Source: CAZMRW01 sp964568805
GTDB lineage: Bacteria; Pseudomonadota; Gammaproteobacteria; Methylococcales; Methylomonadaceae
DNA: 51,449 bases
Direction: 5' to 3'
NCBI GenBank assembly: GCA_964568805.1
Contig: CAZMRW010000021.1
Span: forward strand, 1 to 51,449
The notes beneath the pieces were generated by a model. It saw only the letters and a list, made by a program, of their open reading frames with translations, did not search any database and had not been told where the DNA came from. The stretch's first letter is position 1. Each line of letters begins with the position of its first letter. This document shows positions 1-7,684 of the stretch, piece by piece. The position numbers and the translations under genes are program-made.

Positions 1-55
1 ATTATGTTCATGGCCGCAGGGCCGACCATGACGAATGGTTGTCCTATGTGTCTAG

Positions 56-397
56 ATAAAATTTGAAAAAAACAGCCGCATCGGCCTTCCTTGGGTCGGG
101 GACATGGTGAGGGCGCAGAGCCTGTTTATCGTGCTGAAAACTCTCATGCCGGCTTATCGGATCGAAGTTCTGGCTCCGGCATGGACGCCATTGCTGCTGG
201 CGCGCATACTGGAAGTCTTTAACGCCGTAGTCGTTATTTTGCAAATGGATTGTTCGCCCTGTTTCAAGCGCGACTGTCCGCTTTGTCCGGTCGGCCATAA
301 CGATTACCCCCGGCGCCTGACCGGAATCAGGCCCGATCGGGCACTTGAATTAATTAACGGGGCAACTGATCCGGAATCAACATGCGCATTGCCATAG
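56..397 (+). pseudogene. waaF: waaF (heptosyltransferase II) remnant with a large internal deletion
   Basis: The reading frame open from base 56 to 397 joins two ends of an ADP-heptose:LPS heptosyltransferase II. The first part (PWVGDMVRAQSLF, then EVLAPAWTPLLLARI) matches the family N-terminus, where PSWVGDMVMAQSLF is usual. The second part (MDCSPCFKRDCPL, GHNDYPRRLTGIRPDRAL) matches the conserved C-terminal cysteine region. The roughly 240 residues between them, including the sugar-nucleotide site, are absent; the family is about 345 residues long. No ATG lies at the expected start; the first in-frame ATG is at 104, after the glycine-rich motif. The remnant overlaps the start of waaC, as an intact waaF-waaC pair would. 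The product cannot be a working transferase. Whether another copy exists elsewhere is unknown. Confidence 0.8.
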
Positions 398-1413
398 TCA
401 AACTCTCAGCTCTTGGCGATATCATCCATGCCATGGTGGCGCTTCAGTTCATCAAGGATTATGCCCAGGATATTCGGATCGACTGGATTGTTGAAGAACG
501 TTTTGCCGACGTGCTACAACACAATCCCGATATTGACAATATTTTAACCGTTAACCTGAAATCCTTAAAAACCGATCAATCCGGTATTTTGCGGGAATTT
601 AAAAAAATCCGCCGCTATGCCGATCATCATTATCATCTGGTTATCGATGCGCAGGGACTGCTCAAATCGGCGATTGTTGCACGAATCATCGGCAAGTGTG
701 TCGCGGGATTCGATGTTCATTCGATCAGGGAAAGAGCCGCATCCTGGTTTTATCAGATTAAAATAGCCTGCGCTTACGATGCCAACTCGATCGACAGAAA
801 CGCCCTGGTGCTGTCCAGACCTTTAGGATTGGGAATAAGCCCCGAGCAAATTATCAATAAAAAACTCTTTTTGTTTTTTAACAATGAAGATCGGATTATT
901 TATGATTTTTTGTTAAAAGATAAGATCAATATTGTTCTTGTCATCGGTTCGACCTGGGCGAGCAGAAACTACCCGCCTGAAAAATTTGTTAAAATAGCCA
1001 ATGCCTTGCAGGAAAATTGTCTGGTTATCTGGGGCAACGAGGATGAGAAAGCCACGGCGGAATGGATGTCGGCACAATCCGCATTTATTAAAGTGATACC
1101 GAAGAAACTGGATTTGAACAGTTTAAAAGCCCTGATCGCACAGTCGGATTTGCTGATAGGCAACGACACCGGCCCTACGCATATGGCGTGGGCGTTGAAC
1201 AGGCCGTCAATCACCATTTTCGGCCCGACTCCCGTGTCCAGAGTTTATCAGACGGATATCAACCGGGTCGTTAAATCGCATTCAATCGTGAATCCCTACA
1301 AACTAAACAAACAGGATTTCTCGATCAGAGACATCGATGAACAGGAGATTATCGGGCCGGCAAAATCGTTATTGTCGGTAGCGCTTAACAAACATCAAGG
1401 GATGCATCCATGA
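382..1413 (+). CDS. waaC: Lipopolysaccharide heptosyltransferase I
   Basis: This 343-residue GT-B glycosyltransferase of family 9 is expected to add the first heptose from ADP-heptose to Kdo2-lipid A on the cytoplasmic face of the inner membrane. The start IVKLSALGDIIH is the family N-terminal signature, VIDAQGLLKSA is typical of WaaC, and GNDTGPTHMAWAL near residue 260 is the conserved nucleotide-sugar loop, followed by TIFGPTPVSRV. The length is slightly above the usual 320. The gene begins inside the end of the waaF remnant and its stop overlaps the gspE start by four bases, so it is probably co-transcribed with the secretion genes. With waaF broken, inner-core extension beyond the first heptose may depend on a gene elsewhere. 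Another family-9 role is possible but less likely. Confidence 0.85.
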   Translation: MRIAIVKLSALGDIIHAMVALQFIKDYAQDIRIDWIVEERFADVLQHNPDIDNILTVNLKSLKTDQSGILREFKKIRRYADHHYHLVIDAQGLLKSAIVARIIGKCVAGFDVHSIRERAASWFYQIKIACAYDANSIDRNALVLSRPLGLGISPEQIINKKLFLFFNNEDRIIYDFLLKDKINIVLVIGSTWASRNYPPEKFVKIANALQENCLVIWGNEDEKATAEWMSAQSAFIKVIPKKLDLNSLKALIAQSDLLIGNDTGPTHMAWALNRPSITIFGPTPVSRVYQTDINRVVKSHSIVNPYKLNKQDFSIRDIDEQEIIGPAKSLLSVALNKHQGMHP

Positions 1414-3110
1414 TAGTTGAAGTGTCACCCTATCAATCATTGCTGAAAACGTTGCAGAATCGACACAAGCTTTCCGCGGCGGAATTGAAAAAGGTTGAGC
1501 GTGTTCAAAAATCGTCAATCGCGGAAACTTTACCCCAGTTGTTGGTCAAGCTGGGGCTGTGTTCCGAACTCGATGTCGCCGATGCCTTTGTCGAATCGGG
1601 ACATTTTGAGAAAGTTGTTTCCGGAGAGTATCCGCTGGAATCGCAACTTCCGGATACCGTGTCGTTGCGTTTCTTAAAACATTATCATGTCATCGGCTTA
1701 AGCAATAACGAAGACGAAATTACGGTGACCATGATGGACCCGGAAGACAGTTTTGTGATTGATGCGTTGAAACTGGCGACAGGAAAGAAGATCGTCGCCA
1801 AAGTCGGTTTGCTCTCGGAGATCGATGCTGCGCTTGAAATGCAGTATGGCGAAGGTCGTTCGCAAATGGACAAGATCGTCGATGACCTGGCGGTTGAGGA
1901 CATCGGCGAGGAGGATCTGGAACATTTAAAGGATCTGGCCAGCGAAGCGCCGGTCATCAAGATGGTCAATCTGATCATGCAGCGGGCAATCGAAACCAAG
2001 GCTTCGGATATTCATATCGAACCCTTTGAACAGACGTTGAAAGTCAGGTTGCGCATAGACGGCGTATTGCAGGATATCGATGCGCCTCCGGTCAAGTCGA
2101 CTGCCGCCGTGATTTCTCGTATCAAGATTATGGCCAAGTTGAATATCGCCGAGCGGAGATTGCCCCAGGATGGCCGGATCAAGGTGCAAATGCTGGGCAA
2201 GGAACTGGATTTGCGGGTTTCGACCATACCGACCATGTATGGCGAAAGCGTGGTGATTCGGTTGCTGGATAAGGAAAACATGGTTCTGGATTTTGCAACA
2301 CTGGGGTTCTCCGGCAGGCATTCCGAACAATTCCTCGAGGTTTTGGCGCAACCTCATGGGATCATCCTGATTACCGGTCCGACCGGCAGCGGAAAATCGA
2401 CGACGTTGTATGCGGCGTTAAAAATGTTAAACACCGCCGAGCGCAAGATTATCACCGTGGAAGACCCGGTCGAATATCAACTGGAGGGCGTCAACCAGAT
2501 TCAGGCCAAACCGCAGATAGGGCTTACCTTTGCCTCGGCATTGCGGTCCATCGTCAGGCAGGACCCCGATGTCATCATGATTGGCGAAATGCGCGATCTG
2601 GAGACGGCGAAAATCGCCGTGCAATCGGCGCTGACCGGGCATTTGGTGTTATCGACGCTGCATACCAATGATGCGGCGGGGGGGATTACGCGGCTTCTGG
2701 ATATGGGACTCGAAGAGTATTTATTGAGTTCTACCGTTAACGGCATCCTGGCGCAGCGGCTGGTGAGACGATTGTGTGACAGATGCAAACAGGGTCAGCC
2801 GGCCTCTCCCGAAGTGGTTAAGGAAATGAAGCTTCGGAGGTTTATACCGGAAGGAGACATCCTGCTCTATAAACCGGTTGGGTGTTCCGCCTGCGGCGGG
2901 CTTGGCTACCGCGGACGATTGGCCATTATCGAGTTTTTGCCGATGACCGATCCGATTCGCAAACTGATCATGCAGCATGAAGAAGCCGGCGTCATCCAGA
3001 AACTGGCTATCGAAGAAGGCATGGCGACCATGTATGACGATGGTTTGGCAAAAGTCGCACAAGGCGTCACCACACTGGAGGAAGTTCTGCGGGTCACTAC
3101 GGAAACCTGA
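1410..3110 (+). CDS. gspE: Type II secretion ATPase GspE
   Basis: GspE is the cytoplasmic hexameric ATPase that powers pseudopilus growth in type II secretion, docking on GspL and GspF. The 566-residue protein has an N-terminal N1E-type domain, then the catalytic core: Walker A GPTGSGKST at 323-331, the Asp box around 352, Walker B DPDVIMIGEMRD at 385-396 and the His box LSTLHTND near 414. The two CxxC pairs of the zinc-binding C-terminal module are at 456/459 and 492/495. Size and order fit GspE; PilB of type IV pili is the alternative, but the following gsp genes decide it. The start ATG overlaps the waaC stop in an ATGA arrangement. Confidence 0.95.
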   Translation: MIVEVSPYQSLLKTLQNRHKLSAAELKKVERVQKSSIAETLPQLLVKLGLCSELDVADAFVESGHFEKVVSGEYPLESQLPDTVSLRFLKHYHVIGLSNNEDEITVTMMDPEDSFVIDALKLATGKKIVAKVGLLSEIDAALEMQYGEGRSQMDKIVDDLAVEDIGEEDLEHLKDLASEAPVIKMVNLIMQRAIETKASDIHIEPFEQTLKVRLRIDGVLQDIDAPPVKSTAAVISRIKIMAKLNIAERRLPQDGRIKVQMLGKELDLRVSTIPTMYGESVVIRLLDKENMVLDFATLGFSGRHSEQFLEVLAQPHGIILITGPTGSGKSTTLYAALKMLNTAERKIITVEDPVEYQLEGVNQIQAKPQIGLTFASALRSIVRQDPDVIMIGEMRDLETAKIAVQSALTGHLVLSTLHTNDAAGGITRLLDMGLEEYLLSSTVNGILAQRLVRRLCDRCKQGQPASPEVVKEMKLRRFIPEGDILLYKPVGCSACGGLGYRGRLAIIEFLPMTDPIRKLIMQHEEAGVIQKLAIEEGMATMYDDGLAKVAQGVTTLEEVLRVTTET

Positions 3111-3111
3111 T

Positions 3112-4329
3112 ATGCCTTTATTTACTTATAAGGCGATCAATCATCTCGGCGAAACCGAAGAGGGCGTTCGAGATGCGGCCGATGAACAGTTTCTGATCAA
3201 TGCCTTGCAAGCCGAAGGTTACATACCGATACGGGTCTCCCCGGCAAGTGCCAGGTCATTTCTTGGCCTGCGCCTGGGTGCGAAACAGACGAAGCTGACC
3301 CAAAAAGATATCGCTTTATTCACCGGTGAGCTGGCAACCTTGCTGGACTCCGGCCTGCCGCTGGATAAATCGTTGGCGGTATTGATCGATTTGGCTGAAG
3401 ACAACGAACGTCTGTGTAAACTGATCGGCAGAGTGCTGGAAAAAGTCAAAGGCGGTTCATCATTGGCGGATGCCCTGGAAAAGCAGGCCGGTGTTTTTAG
3501 CCGCTTTTACCTTAACATGATCCGGGCCGGTGAGGCTGGCGGCAGTCTGGGTGAGGTCCTGAACCGTCTTTCCGAGTATCTGGAACGTACCCGCGAATTA
3601 AAGGATACCGTCAGCACGGCGTTAATATACCCGGCTATTTTGCTGGTCATGTCCCTGGCGTCATTATTTGTGATGTTAATTTTTGTCGTGCCGCAGTTTA
3701 CCGAAATGTTCGAAAGCGCGGGCAAGGATCTGCCGGTATCGACCCAGATTGTTGTCGGACTGGCCGAATGGCTGCAAAGTTATTGGTGGATTCTGGTTGG
3801 CGGAGTCATTTTTGTGACCAGTTATATGAGGTATCAATTGGCGGACCCGGCCACAAAGAAAGTTTGGGACGGTCGTTTTTTGAAATTGCCGCTCGCGGAT
3901 ACCATCCTGCTGAACAAGGAAACGGCGAACATGAGCCGGACGTTGGGAACTTTATTGGGCAATGGCGTTTCCATACTCTCGGCCCTCGTTATTGTCCGGG
4001 AAACGGTGGGCAATCTGGTTTTGGTGGAGGCCATCCAGAATGCCGAGGAAGAATTAAAACAAGGTAAACGGATGTCCGATGCGTTATTGAAAACAGGAAT
4101 ATTCCCGAAAATGGCTGTCCAAATGATTAAAATGGGCGAAGAAACCGGCAAGTTGGAAGAAATGCTGATGCGTGTCGCCGACATCTATGATAAACAGTTA
4201 AAGACCGCTATCCAGCGCTTGCTGGCGCTATTGGAGCCGGCTTTGATCATCACTTTGGGACTCATGATTGCGGGCATTATCGTTTCGATATTGCTGGCTA
4301 TTCTGAGTGTCAATGATTTGGCGTTTTGA
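3112..4329 (+). CDS. gspF: Type II secretion inner-membrane platform protein GspF
   Basis: GspF is the polytopic inner-membrane protein of the assembly platform, contacting GspE and GspL. The start MPLFTYKAINHLGE is the family N-terminus and lies one base after the gspE stop; a longer reading frame inside gspE is not real. The 405 residues contain two repeats of the GspF cytoplasmic domain (about 70-190 and 270-390), each with the G-x-S-L/M-S-D-A-L pattern (GGSSLADAL, GKRMSDAL) and an E-x-x-G motif (RAGEAGGSLGE, KMGEETGKLEE). Hydrophobic segments lie near residues 170-192, 220-238 and 375-397. Length matches the family. It is followed by a 267-base gap before gspG. Confidence 0.95.
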   Translation: MPLFTYKAINHLGETEEGVRDAADEQFLINALQAEGYIPIRVSPASARSFLGLRLGAKQTKLTQKDIALFTGELATLLDSGLPLDKSLAVLIDLAEDNERLCKLIGRVLEKVKGGSSLADALEKQAGVFSRFYLNMIRAGEAGGSLGEVLNRLSEYLERTRELKDTVSTALIYPAILLVMSLASLFVMLIFVVPQFTEMFESAGKDLPVSTQIVVGLAEWLQSYWWILVGGVIFVTSYMRYQLADPATKKVWDGRFLKLPLADTILLNKETANMSRTLGTLLGNGVSILSALVIVRETVGNLVLVEAIQNAEEELKQGKRMSDALLKTGIFPKMAVQMIKMGEETGKLEEMLMRVADIYDKQLKTAIQRLLALLEPALIITLGLMIAGIIVSILLAILSVNDLAF

Positions 4330-4596
4330 TAAGTGATTTCGATTTAATCATCCGCAATGGATGTTTCAGGATTCAGGCCCAGGTATCTATCAAATCCAGG
4401 CGCTACTTTGCTATGGGGAGAGGGCTCGTAGCATTCTTGTAAGCTTTTCCGGCATGGAGACTCTGAGAGGAGGATAGAAACCGTCGTTTCAAATGATTTT
4501 CATTGAGGTAGGCTGACGAAAGGAAGGCTTATCCAAACCGGGCATACATACGTTCCGGCAAATTCAATTTAACTTTTTAAGGGGTATTTACAAATA
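4330..4596. other. Gap splitting gspEF from gspG-D
   Basis: This 267-base stretch separates two tightly packed halves of the secretion cluster. It holds no convincing reading frame. A short weak hairpin (CATCC/GGATG) lies at 4349-4363 just after gspF. AAGGGG at about 4580-4585 sits 12 bases before the gspG ATG, which is far for a ribosome binding site. The gap may hold a second promoter that gives higher expression of the major pseudopilin, but I see no clear -35/-10 pair and no match to a riboswitch I know. Confidence 0.4.
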
Positions 4597-5025
4597 ATGA
4601 AACAAAAAATCAATTGCAAAGAATCCGGATTCACCTTGCTTGAATTATTGGTGGTGCTGGGGATTATTTCAATGCTGGCGGGATTGGTAGGTCCCAAGGT
4701 CATGAAGCATATGGCCGACGCGAAAGTGAAAGCGGCAAAAGTGCAAATTGCAGAGCTAAGTCAAGCGCTGGAAATGTATAAACTGGATGTCGATAAATAT
4801 CCGACCAGCGCACAAGGTCTGAACGCTTTGGTGGAATCTCCAGATGACGCAAAACGCTGGAATGGCCCCTATCTGAGTAAATCGAAAGTGCCGATGGACC
4901 CGTGGCAGCAGGAATACCATTATGTTTCGCCAGGCGAACATGGAAAGTTCGATTTATTTTCTTTCGGCGCCGATGAAAAAGAAGGCGGAGAGGGCGAAGA
5001 TCAGGATATTGTTAGTTGGGAATGA
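4597..5025 (+). CDS. gspG: Major pseudopilin GspG
   Basis: GspG is the main subunit of the type II secretion pseudopilus. The class III leader is MKQKINCKESG with prepilin peptidase cleavage after Gly11, giving Phe+1 and the required Glu+5 (FTLLELLVVLGIISMLAGLV). After the hydrophobic helix, the family-specific signatures PTSAQGLNALVE, WNGPYLSK and DPWQQEYHYVSPG follow, and the acidic C-terminus with FDLFSFGADEKEGG carries the usual calcium-site region. The 142-residue length is normal. Its stop overlaps the gspH start by two to three bases. The leader needs a prepilin peptidase (GspO/PilD), which is not in this window. Confidence 0.96.
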   Translation: MKQKINCKESGFTLLELLVVLGIISMLAGLVGPKVMKHMADAKVKAAKVQIAELSQALEMYKLDVDKYPTSAQGLNALVESPDDAKRWNGPYLSKSKVPMDPWQQEYHYVSPGEHGKFDLFSFGADEKEGGEGEDQDIVSWE

Positions 5026-5558
5026 TGAATCGGGCGAAAGGCGCAAGGCCAAAGGTAAACGTTTCTTATCAGAGCCCCCCTTTTGCCTTGCGCCTTTTGC
5101 CTTGCGCCTTTAAAAATAAAGGCTTTACCCTGATAGAACTGCTGATTGTGCTGGTAGTGATCGTTCTGGGCTTTTCGGTGGTCGCGATCAATATCTCATC
5201 CGGTTCGGGTACAATGGAACTTAAGGCCGCCGCCAGAGATATCGTTTCAGCATTGCGGTATGCAAGAGGGCAGGCGCTGATAACTCATCAGGAAAGTACT
5301 GTGACGCTCAATCTTGCTGAAAACAGTTACACGATTAGCGGTCACGACAAAACATACACCATCCCCGAGTCCATTGATGTCACCGTGGTGACCGCGCAAA
5401 ACGAACTGACCGGGGAAGGGCAGGGCAACATCCGTTTTTTTGCAGACGGTTCCTCAACCGGAGGGCGAATTACCCTGGAACGCGGAAAAGCCGCCTGGCA
5501 AATTGATATCAACTGGTTAACGGGCCAGACCGAACTCGAAAATGAAGCGAAACCCTAA
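5022..5558 (+). CDS. gspH: Minor pseudopilin GspH with an unusually long leader
   Basis: This is a minor pseudopilin of the pseudopilus tip complex. Cleavage is expected after the glycine in KNKG, giving FTLIELLIVLVVIVLGF with Glu+5. The body ends with the GspH-type strands RFFADGSSTGGRITLERG. Counted from the ATG at 5022 (overlapping the gspG stop), the leader is 34 residues, against the usual 6-15. Most of this excess is encoded by an inverted heptamer repeat inserted at the gene start. Two in-frame TTG codons inside the repeat (for example at 5088 or 5097) would give a leader of normal length. The frame stays open through the repeat, so the gene is probably functional. The 178-residue length otherwise fits the family. 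Confidence 0.88.
   Translation: MMNRAKGARPKVNVSYQSPPFALRLLPCAFKNKGFTLIELLIVLVVIVLGFSVVAINISSGSGTMELKAAARDIVSALRYARGQALITHQESTVTLNLAENSYTISGHDKTYTIPESIDVTVVTAQNELTGEGQGNIRFFADGSSTGGRITLERGKAAWQIDINWLTGQTELENEAKP
5032..5112. repeat. Inverted heptamer-repeat element at the gspG/gspH junction
   Basis: The left arm (5032-5061) is a run of degenerate 7-base units: GGCGAAA, GGCGCAA, GGCCAAA, GGTAAAC. The right arm (5081-5112) carries the same units on the opposite strand (GGCGCAA and GGCAAAA alternating). AAAGGCGCAAGGC at 5037-5049 has two perfect reverse-complement copies, at 5085-5097 and 5099-5111, so a strong hairpin with alternative pairings can form. A related inverted pair lies at 39677-39747, which points to a dispersed family. 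Here the element is inside the translated start of gspH, in a frame without stops. Confidence 0.75.
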
Positions 5559-5577
5559 TGCGGCCGAATAAGCAGCC

Positions 5578-6006
5578 ATGCCGATGAAAGGAAGACAAAA
5601 AAGCAGGCAGAGCGGCTTTTCCTTACTTGAGATTTTAGTCGCTTTTTCGATACTGGCCATTGCCTTGGGCATTTTACTGAATATATTTTCTTCTGGCGTG
5701 CAGACCGCTGTGATTGCCGAAGAATACAGTTCGGCGGTTCAAATTGCCGAATCTTTAAAGGCAAGAGCCGGGGTGGAATCTCCCTTGCAAGCAGGGCAAG
5801 CAAACGGAATTATCCATGATAAATATCGCTGGCAAGTCACCATCGCACCGTTTCAACTGACGATGGATAATCTCGACACGAACGCGATCCCCGCGTCGCT
5901 ATTTATGGTGACGGTCAACGTCAGTTGGGGGGATGACGACTCAAGCGCAGGCAATGCAAGAGAAATTGAGTTGACGACGCTCAAACTGACCCAAAAATCG
6001 TTATGA
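5578..6006 (+). CDS. gspI: Minor pseudopilin GspI
   Basis: GspI is a minor pseudopilin that, with GspJ and GspK, forms the tip complex that starts pseudopilus assembly. The leader MPMKGRQKSRQSG is cut after Gly13, giving Phe+1 and Glu+5 (FSLLEILVAFSILAIALG). The C-terminal part WQVTIAPFQ and MVTVNVSW follows the family pattern of two beta strands. The 142-residue length is in range (about 125-140). It lies 19 bases after gspH and its stop overlaps the gspJ ATG by four bases. Confidence 0.92.
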   Translation: MPMKGRQKSRQSGFSLLEILVAFSILAIALGILLNIFSSGVQTAVIAEEYSSAVQIAESLKARAGVESPLQAGQANGIIHDKYRWQVTIAPFQLTMDNLDTNAIPASLFMVTVNVSWGDDDSSAGNAREIELTTLKLTQKSL

Positions 6007-6707
6007 ACAGATATAGGCCACATCAGGGTTTTACCTTGATTGAAGTGCTTATAGCGATGACGCTATTAAGCATTATGGTCGTGTTATTGTTCGGCAGTTT
6101 GAAAATTTGCGCTGAAAGTTGGGAGAAGGGCGAAAAAAAAATCACTGAAGTGAACGATGTTGCCGCCGTCATTAATTTTTTTCAACGGCATTTGACCGTA
6201 GCAAAACCCTTATGGAATGATTTTAACAAAGAAGAGAAAGTATTTTCTTTTCAGGGCGGGGAACAATCTTTGCAGTTTGTGTCCTCTTTTCCTGCCAGTG
6301 CCGGACGAGCGGGCTTGCAATTGTTTTCGGTGGAATTGCTTAACGAAAATAGAGAGAAATCGATAAAAGTGACGTTGATGCCCTTTTATCCAGTGGCCGA
6401 AGGTCAGGAATGGTTGACGGAAGAGGAAATTTTAATAAGACGAGTCAAGGATTTTTCCCTGGCTTATTTTGGTTCGGACGATGAACAGACCGATCCTCGC
6501 TGGCTGAACGAATGGCTGCAGAAAGACAGACAGCCTGCGCTGGTCAAAATCAAGATCGACCTGGAAAATGGACGGTTTTGGCCAGAGATGGTTATTGATT
6601 TAAAGATGGCAGGTTCGATAGACAATGCGGGTCTGTCAGTCGACGGGGCGGATACTTCCGAGGATGATGACAGTGAAGACACCTCCGATCCAGAGGAGGA
6701 TGAGTGA
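6003..6707 (+). CDS. gspJ: Minor pseudopilin GspJ with an acidic tail
   Basis: GspJ is the third pseudopilin of the tip complex. The short leader MNRYRPHQG is cut after Gly9, giving FTLIEVLIAMTLLSIMVVLLFG with Glu+5. The central part, including RRVKDFSLAYFG and WPEMVIDLK, fits the family. The last 25 or so residues are strongly acidic (DGADTSEDDDSEDTSDPEED), a tail that I do not know as a family feature. The gene overlaps gspI by four bases and gspK by four bases. Function is assigned from the leader, the domain pattern and the position between gspI and gspK. Confidence 0.9.
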   Translation: MNRYRPHQGFTLIEVLIAMTLLSIMVVLLFGSLKICAESWEKGEKKITEVNDVAAVINFFQRHLTVAKPLWNDFNKEEKVFSFQGGEQSLQFVSSFPASAGRAGLQLFSVELLNENREKSIKVTLMPFYPVAEGQEWLTEEEILIRRVKDFSLAYFGSDDEQTDPRWLNEWLQKDRQPALVKIKIDLENGRFWPEMVIDLKMAGSIDNAGLSVDGADTSEDDDSEDTSDPEEDE

Positions 6708-7684
6708 CGATCTTAAGCTCCTGTTTTCCTTCCGGGATACAAGCCAGGCAAAAGGGCCTGGCCCTGGTGTTGGTATTGTGGGTGCTGAGTTTATTGATGA
6801 TCATGGCGGCCAGTTTTACCTTGACGATTAACCGGGAAACATCGGTTATTTCCGGCATCAAGAATAATGCCGTAGCTTCTTCGGCCGCTGAATCGGGCAT
6901 TGCCATTGCTGAAATGATGTTATTGAATCCCGATCAGACGAAACGCTGGCGCACGGATGGCAGTATTTATCAAATTCAATATCTGGATACCCTGGTGCGT
7001 ATCAGGCTGCTTGCTGAAACAGGCAAAATTGACATTAATAAGGCCGATCAAAACCAGCTGCAAACCCTGTTAACGCAGGCCCCCATCGATCCGGAACAGC
7101 TAACTGCTCTGGTCAGCGCCATTATGGATTGGCGCGATCCGGATGATCTGGTGAATATAGAAGGCGCGGAAAAACAGGAATACGAGGACGCGAATTTAAA
7201 ATATCATCCTCGCAACAAGCCCTTTCAGTCGATTCAGGAATTGCAGATGGTATTGGGAATGAACGGATCCATATTACAACGGATTGAACCTTTAATTACT
7301 GTTTATTCCGGAAGCAAGCAGGTTGACTTATCGCAGGCATCCAAAGAAGTTTTGCTGACGATTCCCGGACTGGATGCCGATTTGATCGATCAATACCTTG
7401 AATTAAGACGGCAAAGCGCGGTGAATGGCGTTCCTGTGCCGCCGTTTTCGATAGGTACCGGGATTATCAGTTCTGCGGGAGAGAGCAGTATTGTTGAAAT
7501 TATTTCCGAAGCCCTGTCCGATGACGGGTCGGCAGCTATAATAAAGGTCGTGGTAGCGAAGAACCAAGGCAATCAGTTAGCGCCGTATCAAGTTTTGAAC
7601 TGGCAGCGAGAGGACAGAAACGATGTCTCGTTATTTTCAGAGGACATGAGCTCATTATTAGTGACAGAGAATGCTGAACCTTAA
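6704..7684 (+). CDS. gspK: Minor pseudopilin GspK
   Basis: GspK is the largest minor pseudopilin and caps the pseudopilus tip. It starts with GTG overlapping the gspJ stop. The leader ends at RQKG and the mature protein starts LALVLVLWVLSLLMIMA, without Glu+5, as expected for GspK. The conserved AAESGIAIAEMML, the GKIDINKADQNQLQTLL segment and the IMDWRDPDD calcium-site region follow, then FQSIQELQMVLGM. The second helical domain SQASKEVLLTIPGLD is also present. The 326-residue length is normal. It overlaps gspL by 14 bases. Confidence 0.93.
   Translation: MTILSSCFPSGIQARQKGLALVLVLWVLSLLMIMAASFTLTINRETSVISGIKNNAVASSAAESGIAIAEMMLLNPDQTKRWRTDGSIYQIQYLDTLVRIRLLAETGKIDINKADQNQLQTLLTQAPIDPEQLTALVSAIMDWRDPDDLVNIEGAEKQEYEDANLKYHPRNKPFQSIQELQMVLGMNGSILQRIEPLITVYSGSKQVDLSQASKEVLLTIPGLDADLIDQYLELRRQSAVNGVPVPPFSIGTGIISSAGESSIVEIISEALSDDGSAAIIKVVVAKNQGNQLAPYQVLNWQREDRNDVSLFSEDMSSLLVTENAEP

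Noticed and set aside
4330..4596. Possible cyclic di-GMP riboswitch before gspG
   Set aside because: The conserved core bases and two-helix layout are not visible.
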